Shown here piece by piece: positions 19,084 through 30,614 of a stretch of 64,000 nucleotides of DNA; the stretch's first letter is position 1, and the number at the start of each line of letters is the position of its first letter. Under the pieces are notes generated by a model. It made no database searches. It was not told the origin of the DNA and saw only the letters and a list, made by a program, of their open reading frames with translations. The position numbers and the translations under genes are program-made. This DNA is from Lepiota brunneoincarnata (taxonomy: Eukaryota > Basidiomycota > Agaricomycetes > Agaricales > Agaricaceae): NCBI GenBank assembly GCA_023014365.1, contig JAEBUN010000066.1, positions 61,601-125,600 on the forward strand. The letters are read 5' to 3'.

Positions 19084-22000
19084 GGAGACTAGCCACCACG
19101 TCTAGCCCTCCACAAAGACCTCCTTCCCTTTCCTATTCACAAAATGATATTAATGTTGTAAAGTTACAGGAATCGTCAGCACGCGTAATACATCTACCCT
19201 GTCGAATCCGAAAACACAAGTTCACTAAGGAAGGACCCGAAAGCGTGGAACTACTCGCCCTACTCGACTCAGGAGCAGCAGGAAACTTCATTGACCCCGG
19301 AATGGTCAAACAACATTCATTCAAAACAACACCCCTCGATCGACCCATCGAAGTACGAAATGCCGATGGATCTGTTAACGAAAATGGAACGGCCACCCAC
19401 TACACGACCCTCAACCTAACGGTTAACGGGAAGAATATGGAGATCAAACCAAAAGTAGTCTCCCTCGGAAGCCCAAGACTCATCCTTGGATTCCCTTGGC
19501 TTGCAGAACACAACCCAGACATCGACTGGGATGCCAAACAACTACGCTGGAGAAACGAACGTTGGGACAACACTATATTCCGAGAACTCATCCAATCCAT
19601 GGAACCCGATTGGATCTACAACGACCAACTCAACCACATCTCCACACTAGAACCCACAAGCTTCGAAGAAATCAACTTCAAAGCCTCCGCATCACAATTC
19701 CTCGCTGTACAACACGGAGAAAAGAAAAACGATGACCCAAGAAAAGTCGTACCTACAGAATTCCACGAATATCTCCCAGTATTTAGCAAGAAACAAGCCG
19801 AACGATTCCCCCCACAACGACCATGGGATCACAAAATTGAACTCAAAGAATCATTCAAACCAATTGCCATGAAATCCTACCGACTCTCCCTCAATGAAGA
19901 AAAGGAACTCGACACGTTCCTAGAAGAAAACCTTCAAAAGGGATACATTCGACCATCCGAATCGCCAATGGCATCACCTTTCTTCTTCGTAGGAAAGAAA
20001 GATGGAAAATTACGCCCCTGTCAAGACTACAGGTACCTCAACGAGCATACCGTCAAAAATGCATACAACCTCCCCCTCATCTCTCATATTCTCGACAAAC
20101 TTCGAGGATCAAAATATTTTACCAAACTCGACGTACGAGCAGGATACAACAACATCCGCATACGCAAAGGAGATGAATGGAAAGGAGCCTTCAGGACACC
20201 CCGAGGATTATTCGAACCCACGGTTATGTTCTTTGGAATGTGTAACTCCCCAGCAACATTCCAAACCATGATGGACTCATTATTTCGAAAACTCATCGAC
20301 AATGGAGGAGTAATCGTTTACATGGACGACATCCTCATCCATGCAAAAACAAAACAAGAACTCCGGCGCCTCACAAGAGAAGTACTCAAGATACTCAAGG
20401 ACAACGATCTATACCTCAAGACCGAGAAATGCGAATTCGAACGACAACGACTTGAATATCTAGGAGTTATTATCACTCCCGACTCAGTTTCGATGGACCC
20501 AGCAAAGCTCAAAGGCATCGCTGAATGGCCAACACCAACTACCCCGCGCGACGTACGAAAATTCATAGGATTTTGCAACTTCTATCGAAAATTCATACAC
20601 CAATACGCCACATGGGCAAAACCTCTCAATGCTCTAATGTCCAAAACCAAGAAATTCGAATGGACAGAAGAATGCCAGAACGCCTTCGATACTCTCAAGA
20701 GAAAATTCCAAAGCGAACCGGTATTAATGGTCCCCGACCGAGACAAACCCTTCGAAATCGAATGCGACACATCACTATTTGCATCAGGAGCAGTCCTACT
20801 TCAACGCGACAATAATGGAGTTAAACACCCAGTCGCATACTTCTCGAAAGGATTCTCACCAGCCGAACGCAACTATCATTGCTCCGAACAGGAACTCTTC
20901 GCCATTATCCGAGCACTCAAAGAATGGCGTCACCACATAGAAGGATCATCACACAAGACCATCGTATGGTCAGATCACGACAACCTTCGCCGCTGGAGAA
21001 AACCTGAAGACCTCAGCAGAAGACAAGCCCGATGGATTGCCTACATGCAACGATTTGACATCGAAATCCGACATATCCCTGGAAAGAAAAATGGACCAGC
21101 AGACGCCCTTTCCAGACGACCCGATCACGAACCCAAGACAAGAGACAACAAACAGGTCGTTGCACTCCCGGACAAATTCTTCACCCCAGAACAGCCACAA
21201 CATATCCATATTATCGACGAAAATACTAAGCGGGAAATAAAAGAGCTGTGGAAGAAAAGGAAACAGACCGACATCGCCCAAGAAGACGACTCAGGACACC
21301 CACGTGTTCAAGGAAAACTATTTATACCACAAGATTTACACCTCAGACGCCGCTTACTGCAAAGAGTACACGACTCACCCACCGCAGGACACTCTGGAAT
21401 CGCAGAAACAACTAGAAAACTCCAGGAATACGCCTACTGGCCCGGGATGCGATCATTTGTCAAAAACTATGTCAAAGGATGTGGTACTTGCCAACAATAC
21501 AAGATCAATCGCCACCCCTTGAAACCACCGCTTCAACCCATCCCTGGACCCCGTTCTACCCGTCCATTCTCGAACATCTCGATGGATCTTATCACAGACC
21601 TACCCCCGGACGGACCCCATGATTCTATACTGGTCGTGGTCGACCAGCTTACGAAGGGGATAATTCTAGAACCTACTGCGAAAACCGCCAACGCGGACAA
21701 GATCGCCGAAATTCTTATCAAACGGCTATTCTCTAGATTTGGCCTTCCCGAGAAAGTTCTCAGTGATCGCGACCCCAGATTCGCTGCCAAATCTATGAAA
21801 GAATTCTACAAACAACTCGGAATCGAACAAGCACTCTCTACCGCCTACCACCCCCAGACAGACGGACAAACAGAGCGATTCAATCAAGAAATAGAACTCT
21901 ACCTTGGCATCTATTGCTCATCAAACCCGAACAAATGGGTAAAGGCACTCCCACTCCTGGAATACGTCCATAACTCGAAAACACATGCCGAACACCAACA

Positions 22001-22739
22001 TACCCCATTTGAACTCCTCTATGGATCAAGCCCCAAAGGATTTCCGACCTCCGAGGAGCCAACGAACATTCCAGCAATAGGAGAGAAGTTTAAATATCTC
22101 GCCAAGATACGCCAAGAAGCCCAAGCTGCGCATGAACAAGCCAGACTAAAAATGGCTGCAAGATATAACCGGCCAGATATCAATCTAAAAGTTGGACAGA
22201 AGGTTTGGCTCGACAACCGCAACCTCCCAATCCAGTACGCCTCAAAGAAACTGGCCCAACGCCGAGAAGGTCCCTTCACCATAACAAGAAAACTCGGACC
22301 TGTAACCTATGAACTAAAATTACCCATCAAATGGAAGATCCACAACAAGTTTCATGCGAGCCTCCTAATGCCTGCAGAAGAGAACGACACACATGGGGAA
22401 TACAACACAGCCCCACCACCCGACCTTGTAAATGGAGAAGAAGAATACGAGGTCGAGTCAATACTGCGCCACAGAAAATTCCGGAACAAGTATCAATTCC
22501 TAGTCAGATGGAAAGGATACCTTCCCACTGAGGATTCCTGGGAGCCAGAAGGAAACCTGGAGAACGCCAAGGAAATCATTGAAGAATATAAAAGGGCCCA
22601 CAAATTAGACAACCCCACCAATGACCCAACCACCCAACACTCGAGCAACCACTCCAGACCTCCCAGAGCCAGACAACGATGGACGCCTTCTCATCCGGGA
22701 AAGAATCATATCCCTGGCGAACCGCGTCGAAGGAAATAG
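19071..22739 (+). CDS. pol: C pol: protease, RT, RNase H, integrase, chromodomain
   Basis: The frame is continuous from the shift site to TAG at 22737-22739, about 1220 codons. No ATG is needed if it is made as Gag-Pol; the 1164-codon stretch from 19245 begins at GTG. Domains in order: retropepsin ALLDSGAAGNFID (about 19254); reverse transcriptase with YMDD at about 20320; RNase H (FEIECDTSLFASGAV); integrase HHCC region (HDSPTAGHSG ... CGTCQQY); integrase core (MDLITDLPPD, SDRDPRF, HPQTDGQTERFNQE); chromodomain (EYEVESILRHR ... WKGYLPTEDSWEP) at about 22440-22590. All catalytic motifs that I can see are intact. The last 119 nt overlap ORF3a. Confidence 0.96.
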   Translation, partial: GFCLRRLATTSSPPQRPPSLSYSQNDINVVKLQESSARVIHLPCRIRKHKFTKEGPESVELLALLDSGAAGNFIDPGMVKQHSFKTTPLDRPIEVRNADGSVNENGTATHYTTLNLTVNGKNMEIKPKVVSLGSPRLILGFPWLAEHNPDIDWDAKQLRWRNERWDNTIFRELIQSMEPDWIYNDQLNHISTLEPTSFEEINFKASASQFLAVQHGEKKNDDPRKVVPTEFHEYLPVFSKKQAERFPPQRPWDHKIELKESFKPIAMKSYRLSLNEEKELDTFLEENLQKGYIRPSESPMASPFFFVGKKDGKLRPCQDYRYLNEHTVKNAYNLPLISHILDKLRGSKYFTKLDVRAGYNNIRIRKGDEWKGAFRTPRGLFEPTVMFFGMCNSPATFQTMMDSLFRKLIDNGGVIVYMDDILIHAKTKQELRRLTREVLKILKDNDLYLKTEKCEFERQRLEYLGVIITPDSVSMDPAKLKGIAEWPTPTTPRDVRKFIGFCNFYRKFIHQYATWAKPLNALMSKTKKFEWTEECQNAFDTLKRKFQSEPVLMVPDRDKPFEIECDTSLFASGAVLLQRDNNGVKHPVAYFSKGFSPAERNYHCSEQELFAIIRALKEWRHHIEGSSHKTIVWSDHDNLRRWRKPEDLSRRQARWIAYMQRFDIEIRHIPGKKNGPADALSRRPDHEPKTRDNKQVVALPDKFFTPEQPQHIHIIDENTKREIKELWKKRKQTDIAQEDDSGHPRVQGKLFIPQDLHLRRRLLQRVHDSPTAGHSGIAETTRKLQEYAYWPGMRSFVKNYVKGCGTCQQYKINRHPLKPPLQPIPGPRSTRPFSNISMDLITDLPPDGPHDSILVVVDQLTKGIILEPTAKTANADKIAEILIKRLFSRFGLPEKVLSDRDPRFAAKSMKEFYKQLGIEQALSTAYHPQTDGQTERFNQEIELYLGIYCSSNPNKWVKALPLLEYVHNSKTHAEHQHTPFELLYGSSPKGFPTSEEPTNIPAIGEKFKYLAKIRQEAQAAHEQARLKMAARYNRPDINLKVGQKVWLDNRNLPIQYASKKLAQRREGPFTITRKLGPVTYELKLPIKWKIHNKFHASLLMPAEENDTHGEYNTAPPPDLVNGEEEYEVESILRHRKFRNKYQFLVRWKGYLPTEDSWEPEGNLENAKEIIEEYKRAHKLDNPTNDPTTQHSSNHSRPPRARQRWTPSHPGKNHIPGEPRRRK

Positions 22740-23835
22740 CCAACCTAACCCTGCCACCGATACCGCTGACGACCAACCAGACAGGACCAACAGTCCTTAT
22801 ATCATCCGGCATACCTTCCTTCCCTCCAACCAACCCGAGATACGATCCATCCTTTTACACGAAGTTCCCTTTCATATTACCGGAACCCGTCTTAAACGCA
22901 GTCCAGCGATGGTACCCCTGGTCGACACCTGCTGGAAGACATTTACTGCTCTTCTGTATCACAAGCGCCTCGTCCACGACCGAGCAACAGAATTCGAAAA
23001 ACTATGCGCCACTATTCTTTCTAGCGCAACAGAGGAACAGGACCGCAATACCATTTCTGCCATGCTATCAACCGCTCTCACCGAATTCCCGTTCGAGAGT
23101 CCGATCCCAAGCCCGAGCAATGGAAGCGGAAGTCAGGACCGCCCTATCCTACCTATCGGGACCACCACCCAACCTTCCAACCCTCCCATGGTGGATACGA
23201 GTAACCAACCATCAAGTGTTGTACAAGCTATATCTGCTTCTAATGACGCCCCCGTCGGGACTACCACCACTCACTTATCCACCACCCGAACTCGCTGCAA
23301 TTGCTGCCGTCAATTCGGCCATATCAAAGCAGGATGCCCGCGCTACCAATGTCGATATTGTCGAAAGATTGCCCCAGGCCATTACAAGAAGCACTGCGAG
23401 AGAAACCCTTACCAACATCAACCCGCAAGTATGGTACCTGGCCTGTATCGCCGCCCACGAGGAATACCAAGCAGAGCTCGATCCCTCACACGTGAAACCA
23501 CAAACAACAATATTCGACACATTGTTGCAAGCACCGAGCAGCGCCCCGCTTCAGCCAGACCCCTCCGCACCCGAATTCAAAATGCCCCCGTCGTCATTCC
23601 GACCACCAACGCCACCACCACATCTGCTAGTGGAAGCCACCGACTTCCTGAATCGATCCTTCGGCACACCCGCCACCATTCACTCCAGAGAACCCATCGT
23701 CATCGACCTCACCCAAGACCCGCCATCCCCAGACCACCAAGCTACCGAAGCGACTCCCCAGAACCCAACCCATACTTCGACTGGGACCCCATCGCCGAAT
23801 CAAATATTACAGGAGAACCTGTCGGACTATACTGA
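22621..23835 (+). CDS. C ORF3a: zinc-knuckle third gene
   Basis: This intact 404-codon frame overlaps the end of pol by 119 nt. A Trp-containing helical region lies near residues 105-150. Two adjacent knuckles follow at about 222-255: CNCCRQFGHIKAGC (CX2CX4HX4C) and CRYCRKIAPGHYKKHC (CX2CX6HX4C). An Arg/His-rich tail ends AESNITGEPVGLY. The APGHY knuckle, the SNITGEP end and the position after pol match ORF3a of B. In the tail the two elements differ only at synonymous third positions over nine codons, which argues for selection on this protein. A role in binding element RNA or DNA is inferred; I know no described family with this layout. Confidence 0.8.
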   Translation: MTQPPNTRATTPDLPEPDNDGRLLIRERIISLANRVEGNSQPNPATDTADDQPDRTNSPYIIRHTFLPSNQPEIRSILLHEVPFHITGTRLKRSPAMVPLVDTCWKTFTALLYHKRLVHDRATEFEKLCATILSSATEEQDRNTISAMLSTALTEFPFESPIPSPSNGSGSQDRPILPIGTTTQPSNPPMVDTSNQPSSVVQAISASNDAPVGTTTTHLSTTRTRCNCCRQFGHIKAGCPRYQCRYCRKIAPGHYKKHCERNPYQHQPASMVPGLYRRPRGIPSRARSLTRETTNNNIRHIVASTEQRPASARPLRTRIQNAPVVIPTTNATTTSASGSHRLPESILRHTRHHSLQRTHRHRPHPRPAIPRPPSYRSDSPEPNPYFDWDPIAESNITGEPVGLY

Positions 23836-24250
23836 GGATATGTCTGATGAGGACATCAGACCTTACGAAGGGGATAATGTTATGAACAGTCCAGACCGGG
23901 AGGAACAAGAATTACTGTTCGACTTTACAAGATGGGTACAGGAGACCACAGACCAACTACGGGCACAAGAATACGAAGACGAGGAAGGGGAATACTACAC
24001 CGCCATGCAGGACCTGGCGAGAGAAGCAGGAATGGAGATAACCTTGGAGGATATATTGGAATACCCCGAGGACGAGGAAGATAACCATGGATCAACCGAT
24101 CCAACCTCCGATACGGATGGAAGCACCGAGAGAATGGAGAGCGAGAATGGAGAAGACTCCATGGAGATACAATCGGGAGAAGGAGATTATGAGTCAGAGG
24201 AAAGCGATGGAACATCGCACAGCAGTAGCGAGAGTACTGACTCATTGTAA
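22679..24250 (+). CDS. C ORF3b: overlapping frame running into the 3' LTR
   Basis: This 523-codon frame lies one base downstream of the ORF3a frame, as in B. It overlaps ORF3a for 1157 nt, continues through the polypurine tract and ends inside the 3' LTR. The last 122 codons are the acidic LTR-encoded ORF. The overlapped part shows little protein similarity to ORF3b of B and may be open because of base composition. The final part (EDMSDEDIRPYEGDNV plus the LTR domain) is the credible coding portion. It might be expressed by a frameshift from ORF3a near its stop or from its own start. Confidence 0.45.
   Translation: MDAFSSGKESYPWRTASKEIANLTLPPIPLTTNQTGPTVLISSGIPSFPPTNPRYDPSFYTKFPFILPEPVLNAVQRWYPWSTPAGRHLLLFCITSASSTTEQQNSKNYAPLFFLAQQRNRTAIPFLPCYQPLSPNSRSRVRSQARAMEAEVRTALSYLSGPPPNLPTLPWWIRVTNHQVLYKLYLLLMTPPSGLPPLTYPPPELAAIAAVNSAISKQDARATNVDIVERLPQAITRSTARETLTNINPQVWYLACIAAHEEYQAELDPSHVKPQTTIFDTLLQAPSSAPLQPDPSAPEFKMPPSSFRPPTPPPHLLVEATDFLNRSFGTPATIHSREPIVIDLTQDPPSPDHQATEATPQNPTHTSTGTPSPNQILQENLSDYTEDMSDEDIRPYEGDNVMNSPDREEQELLFDFTRWVQETTDQLRAQEYEDEEGEYYTAMQDLAREAGMEITLEDILEYPEDEEDNHGSTDPTSDTDGSTERMESENGEDSMEIQSGEGDYESEESDGTSHSSSESTDSL
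23867..23877 (+). promoter_or_regulatory. Polypurine tract of C
   Basis: GAAGGGGATAA directly precedes the 3' LTR, the expected position of the plus-strand primer. It is also inside ORF3b, where it reads as part of YEGDNV. Confidence 0.7.
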
Positions 24251-24575
24251 TATAAATAACGCTAGGATGCCATCAGCCAGGATGTGCATCATGGTCAGGA
24301 CTGCGCACGACCAGTAGAACAGCCAAGTAACCTATAACGAGTATATAGCATCTCATAGGTATATAAGGCCTGTACAAGTAGAGATTAAAGCCTCAAGCTT
24401 TAATCTTGTTAACAGCGGTCGTTTACCTCTCTGCCTTAACTTGGCGTCTTCCCTCGTTATCTCATTGAGCGCGATCCACTAAGCTCTATAAGGCCAACCG
24501 TCTCGGACACCTTGTAGAGTGATTGAAGGCCGTCTCCAGTTATCCTCGGATACAGAAGGAGCACGGATCATAACA
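23878..24575 (+). repeat. 3' LTR of C
   Basis: This 698-bp LTR is followed by the duplication GTAGG. It codes for the acidic end of ORF3b up to 24250 and then contains the same TATA box and hairpin as the 5' LTR (about 24360-24406). Confidence 0.96.
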
Positions 24576-24613
24576 GTAGGAACATAGCCACATCAAGTAG
24601 TATATAAGGATAC

Positions 24614-24996
24614 TGTTACCCAGGTTAGGGGTTTGCTCTTGAGTAGCACAGGGTTCAACACAGGATGTCTATACAGACTTGGTCCTGTCCTACTAAGCAT
24701 GACTTGGAGACGATGGAGCACTATAAGTCCAGCCGGTTATGGCAAAGAGGTATAGGAGGCAAGAACTTTATAACACTAAGATAAGGATACAAGGTATTGT
24801 ACTGTATCCTTATATACTTCTAAGTGTGGCTGTGCTCCTACTATAATAGTCTGGACCAAGGTAACTATGAGTCAGAGATAAGAAACATGAGGCATATGGT
24901 AAGAATAGTCCTTCTGATGTACACTACTGATGGTTTCATAGTGACATGGGAATATAGCTAAGAATAACTGTCCTTCTGATAAGAGTTCTGATAACA
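24614..24996 (-). repeat. Solo LTR of the B family with TSD GATAC
   Basis: This 383-bp LTR runs from TGTTACCCAGG to CTGATAACA and is flanked by GATAC at 24609-24613 and 24997-25001. It has no internal element sequence and lies inside the 3' LTR of A3. It was probably left by recombination between the LTRs of a former full element. Confidence 0.95.
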
Positions 24997-25001
24997 GATA
25001 C

Positions 25002-25193
25002 AGTACATACTCATGTATCCTTATCTTAGTGTTATACAGTTCTTGCCTCCTATACTTCTTTGCCCATAAACTGGCTGGACTTATAGTGCTCCGTCATCTC
25101 CAAGTCATGCTTAGTAGGACAGGACCAAGTCTGTATAGACATCCTGTGTCAAACCCCATGCTACTCACAAGCAAACCCCTAACCTGGGTAACA
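25002..25193 (+). repeat. A3 3' LTR, last part
   Basis: The sequence continues A3's LTR from the GATAC duplication to the terminal GGGTAACA. The short piece 24581-24608 between C and the solo LTR belongs to the same LTR. The next five bases (GAGTG) are the expected A3 target duplication, whose partner is outside the window. Confidence 0.88.
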
Positions 25194-25657
25194 GAGTGCT
25201 TGTATGAAGGCTGAGCCAAAAGCTGAGGAGCCAACAGCCATACTGTACCATTCATGGCATGTATCAGGATTAAATTTTATTCACATTTACACAGCAACTG
25301 TGTAGAGACCTATAGAGCACATTGCTGAATGCAACAAGCAGATCCAGGAACTTTGAAGAGCAGTGGAGCAGTCTTGATGACAACTGGCCACAGATTTATT
25401 TGCTTCTTTAAATCACTTGCTGATAGATTATTATTATCCAATTTGATATACACCCCTTGTCGCATTTGGAATGAGGGCCAACCTGTCATGGGCACCCCAA
25501 TGCGTTATTTGAATTTTGTACTATGCAGTCCGCAATCCAACAGCACCACAGAAACGGAAAGAAAGAGAAAACAGAAAACAAGGGTGGAACAAAATACAGG
25601 AGGGGACCTTACTACGGTACTGTACATGAGCGAAAAACCTTTCTATGTAGGACCTCC
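25194..25657. other. Flank between retrotransposon nest and first host gene
   Basis: I see no convincing gene, RNA or repeat here. Short open frames lack recognisable features. Confidence 0.5.
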
Positions 25658-25659
25658 TA

Positions 25660-26173
25660 TTATACTTCCTGCAATTTGCGACAAACGGCTTTGAACGGAA
25701 ACGAAGACAAGAACACCTCTGGTACATCGGTGTACTTCACCTGTCCATCCTCGTATGCTTCTAGGTTTTCACCTCCCTTCAGCCCTTGCAATGAATGCAT
25801 CCCCCCACACACCCCCACCAAAATGCTTGTTGGGTGGCAAATCGTCCAACGCGAAGCTCTTAAACCCAAAATACCACCCGCCCATCAAAGGATAGCTCGA
25901 CTCGTAGACATACGCCGTGCACAAGTCGCGATACTGCCATCCCCGTTCCACGCCCCAAAAGGGCTTCACATCTGGGATATGGCGGAGAAAGCAATCGGGC
26001 CCATGGTTGACCCTCGTGGTCTGGAGAACGACGATGTGTGGAGGAGATCCGTCAGCAGGGATACGTGCACAGCGAATGGTGACTGGTTTGTGTGTTTCCG
26101 TTTTCACCACAAAGTAGAGAGTAAAGCCAGCTGAACATGGTGTGGTATCGCAGGAAGTTGGCAGGCCAAGCAC
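25660..26173 (-). CDS. Hypothetical protein, probably frameshifted
   Basis: A 134-codon frame (26173-25769) has the composition of a globular protein (CARIPADGSPPH, PDVKPFWGVERGWQYRDL, PNKHFGG, GDAFIARAEG). It is continued in another frame by EDGQVKYTDVPEVFLSSFPF to a stop at 25660. The switch falls at the G-rich stretch GAAGGGAGGTG (about 25772-25782), without a plausible intron. A one-base indel, real or from assembly, is the simplest reading. The ATG at 26173 is uncertain, and an upstream exon is possible. I do not recognise the family with certainty. Confidence 0.55.
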
Positions 26174-26952
26174 GAGGCAGTGACCGTTACTTATCCTAAG
26201 TTATACCAAGCACACTCACTTTACGACATCTCTCTATTACCGCCCAAGTCTAGCGCTCGTGCTGCCGTGCTCGTGATCTTCACGACTGAGGCGCCCTTCC
26301 CTACAAGTAGAGACCGACCTCGCCATCGCAAATCCTGCTAGGTTATGACAACCGTTGAGCACAAAAATCTCCGTGGCATGGAATGCAGTGCATTTCAGCT
26401 CGTTATGGACCAGAAAGAACCGTGAGCCCGCTGTATGTTGCCACGGGCTTAGAGGGGGTGCTTACAAGAAGTCCATCCGATGCAAATTAGAAAATCAAAT
26501 CCCCAACCTTTCTGGCTAACCAATCTTCGGGTCGAATGCGGCTACGTAGAAAATGGTTAGAGGTACATATTACTTGCAACACTCACTGAGACATGTCCAT
26601 GAAGAGAATGATCCTGTCGGGGCTGATATCCGCACCGCCATCCGCACTGCGGCACTGGGTGTGGTGTGAAGTGACAAACCAAGTGCTCCGGTCCTCGAAT
26701 GCACAATGGGGGAGACCTTGTGTATGGTCAGGCGGGGGGAGAACCGAACAACCAAAAGTGTAGATAGTTGGTGTTTAGATGTACAAGGAGGTATCAAAAT
26801 GCGATTCGCAAGACGTCCAAGATATACGTAGTGACAGGCGATATAGAAATTCATGACTCCGAATTCGCGCTGCGTTTTACGGAGGGAGCCGCCCAAGGTC
26901 GTATGAGTCATTCGTGGCCGCTATAAAGGGTCCGGGAAAGGTGCTTTCAGTG
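26174..26952. other. Intergenic
   Basis: No gene or structured RNA is recognised. The region would hold the promoter of the preceding minus-strand gene and the 3' end of the coiled-coil gene. Confidence 0.5.
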
Positions 26953-27771
26953 TTAATCCCTTCCGATGCTGATCTCCTTGCTGAGCTGCTCAAATTTCCG
27001 ACCCTCTCCTTCTGCCCGTTCAATGGTCTTGACGAGTTTCTCTTCTCGCATTTGCAGTCTCTGTTCCATCCCCAAGATTAGCAACCTTACTTGCTCGATG
27101 TGGGCAAGGGTTTGTTGACGGTCTGCTGTTGCCTCTTTCGAGTTTGCCTGAGACAGCATGATGGTTGGTGTCGGTATCTGTGCGGTGGGAGATATCATGC
27201 TCATTGGAGACGATGTAAGTGTGTTGGATCGTCCGTGTCCAAGTCGAGTGGAGATGGTTGCGGGGGCGATGTCAAGGGACGACTACAAGCCACATTAAAA
27301 CTCAAGAGCAGGAAGAAACGAACGGTGTAGACTTGCCTGCCAGTTCTCGCCAGCGAGTTTTGCAAGCGTCTGTTCGAGCATCTTTTCTCGTTGCTTTGCC
27401 CTAGCCAAGGAGGAGCTTGAGACCCGCGCCAACGAGTGAGGGTGGGGGAACATACCTGTCCAATTCAGCCATACATCTCTCGTTTTCTCGTTGTGTGCCT
27501 TGGAGCAGCAGGTCGAGGTTCTTGTACTCCTTTTCAAGTTCCTGAATGTGCTCTGCGGGCGGTCGCTGTGCAAGCTGAGCCTGGAGTAGTTGTACCTGTG
27601 TTTGCAGCTGGAGCACTCAAGACGTTAGCTCTTGGACGGCTAGTTCATCAGACGTCAAGATGAACCCACTCGGTCGTTCTCTCTATCCTTCTCGAGAAGT
27701 TGACGCCTCAAGACGTCTTCGTTCGATTCATCTCCTTCTTTGAGCACACCGAGATCATCGGCAGCGAGAGC
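26953..27771 (-). CDS. Coiled-coil protein, 5' end unresolved
   Basis: Exons that join in phase are 27771-27670, 27607-27456, 27400-27337 and 27282-26953 (stop). Introns are 62, 55 and 54 bp. The last begins GCAAGT, the known GC-AG donor form. The visible 215 residues are heptad-like throughout: RRQLLEKDRENDR, LQTQVQLLQAQLAQRP, EKEYKNLDLLLQGTQREN, a Ser/Thr-rich linker, then EQVRLLILGMEQRLQMREEK. This suggests a long coiled coil. An acceptor (CTCTAG) precedes the first listed exon, so at least one exon is missing. It should lie between 27775 and about 28300, near the divergent SNF1 promoter. Function is unknown. Confidence 0.75.
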
Positions 27772-28347
27772 CTAGAGAAGGCCGCGCATAGTGCTTGACA
27801 GATTGTGCGCGTCGCATGCCGGGTATTTGATGTGGACGATGCTTCGGGGACTGGCTAGGGGTAGCCTCGTTGCCTATTTGCGAACTGCAGCTGACATGCT
27901 GGTTCACGACGCGAGGCACTCACGTGCCAAGGACGTTGGTAAACACCTGTAAAGACACCCCTTGTGTTGTCCAGTGGGTCCAGCAAGGTCCAGCAGCGCG
28001 GACGAAGCGTGTTGCTTTGCTCGGCTTGAGGGGGTGCTTTGGTACTTTTATATGGACACGCGTGGGCCAGCACAGGTCTTGAAGCTGGTGACTTTCTTCC
28101 GATTTTGTGATAGTGGTTTGTACGGTGTCCGTCGTGACACCGTTTACGGCGTAAGGCACGCCATACAGACGATCCGAGACGCCCTCCAACGGTTGGCCTA
28201 GCCTCGTGACTTTGCAGGGAAAGTGCGTGCCTTGAGTGGACGTCGAGCATGTTTCAATGATCAGATCGTTCGGAGCCAAACAAAACCACACAAGATTATC
28301 CACCTGCCTTCCATCTCGATCCCCGCATATCCCACTCACCCCTCACC
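27772..28347. promoter_or_regulatory. Divergent region between coiled-coil gene and SNF1
   Basis: The region must hold the first exon or exons of the coiled-coil gene and the SNF1 promoter. Two overlapping minus frames (28250-27855 and 28339-27920) are open, but I cannot connect either in phase to the next exon. No TATA box stands out. Confidence 0.35.

Positions 28348-30614
<2,267 letters not shown>

Larger units (their letters stand above)
16026..24575 (+). mobile_element. C: full-length chromovirus of a second family
   Basis: C is flanked by the 5-bp duplication GTAGG (16021-16025 and 24576-24580). It contains an extra 308-bp partial LTR (16026-16333), a 5' LTR (16334-17031), an internal region (17032-23877) and a 3' LTR (23878-24575). 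LTRs are 698 bp, TGTTATGAAC ... ATCATAACA; I find two differences between the 5' and 3' copies in the stretches compared (16448-16460 and 16688 regions). Gene order is gag, pol with chromodomain, ORF3a/ORF3b. Proteins resemble B in plan but are clearly diverged. C is recent, CpG-rich and largely open, so it is the best candidate here for an active element. Confidence 0.96.
15359..25193 (+). mobile_element. A3: oldest chromovirus copy, 3' end, split by C and a solo LTR
   Basis: On the + strand, 15359-15911 match the end of ORF3 in B: the knuckle region QYAPGHYFYDC, then the SNITGEP tail at about 15590-15630, then the ORF3b tail ending PEEGN at about 15872. The 3' LTR starts TGTTATCAG at 15912 and is cut by C at 16021-16025/24576-24580 (GTAGG) and by a solo LTR at 24609-24613/24997-25001 (GATAC). 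It resumes at 25002 and ends GGGTAACA at 25193. Host-like sequence follows. The 5' part of A3 lies outside the window, beyond A2. Confidence 0.9.
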
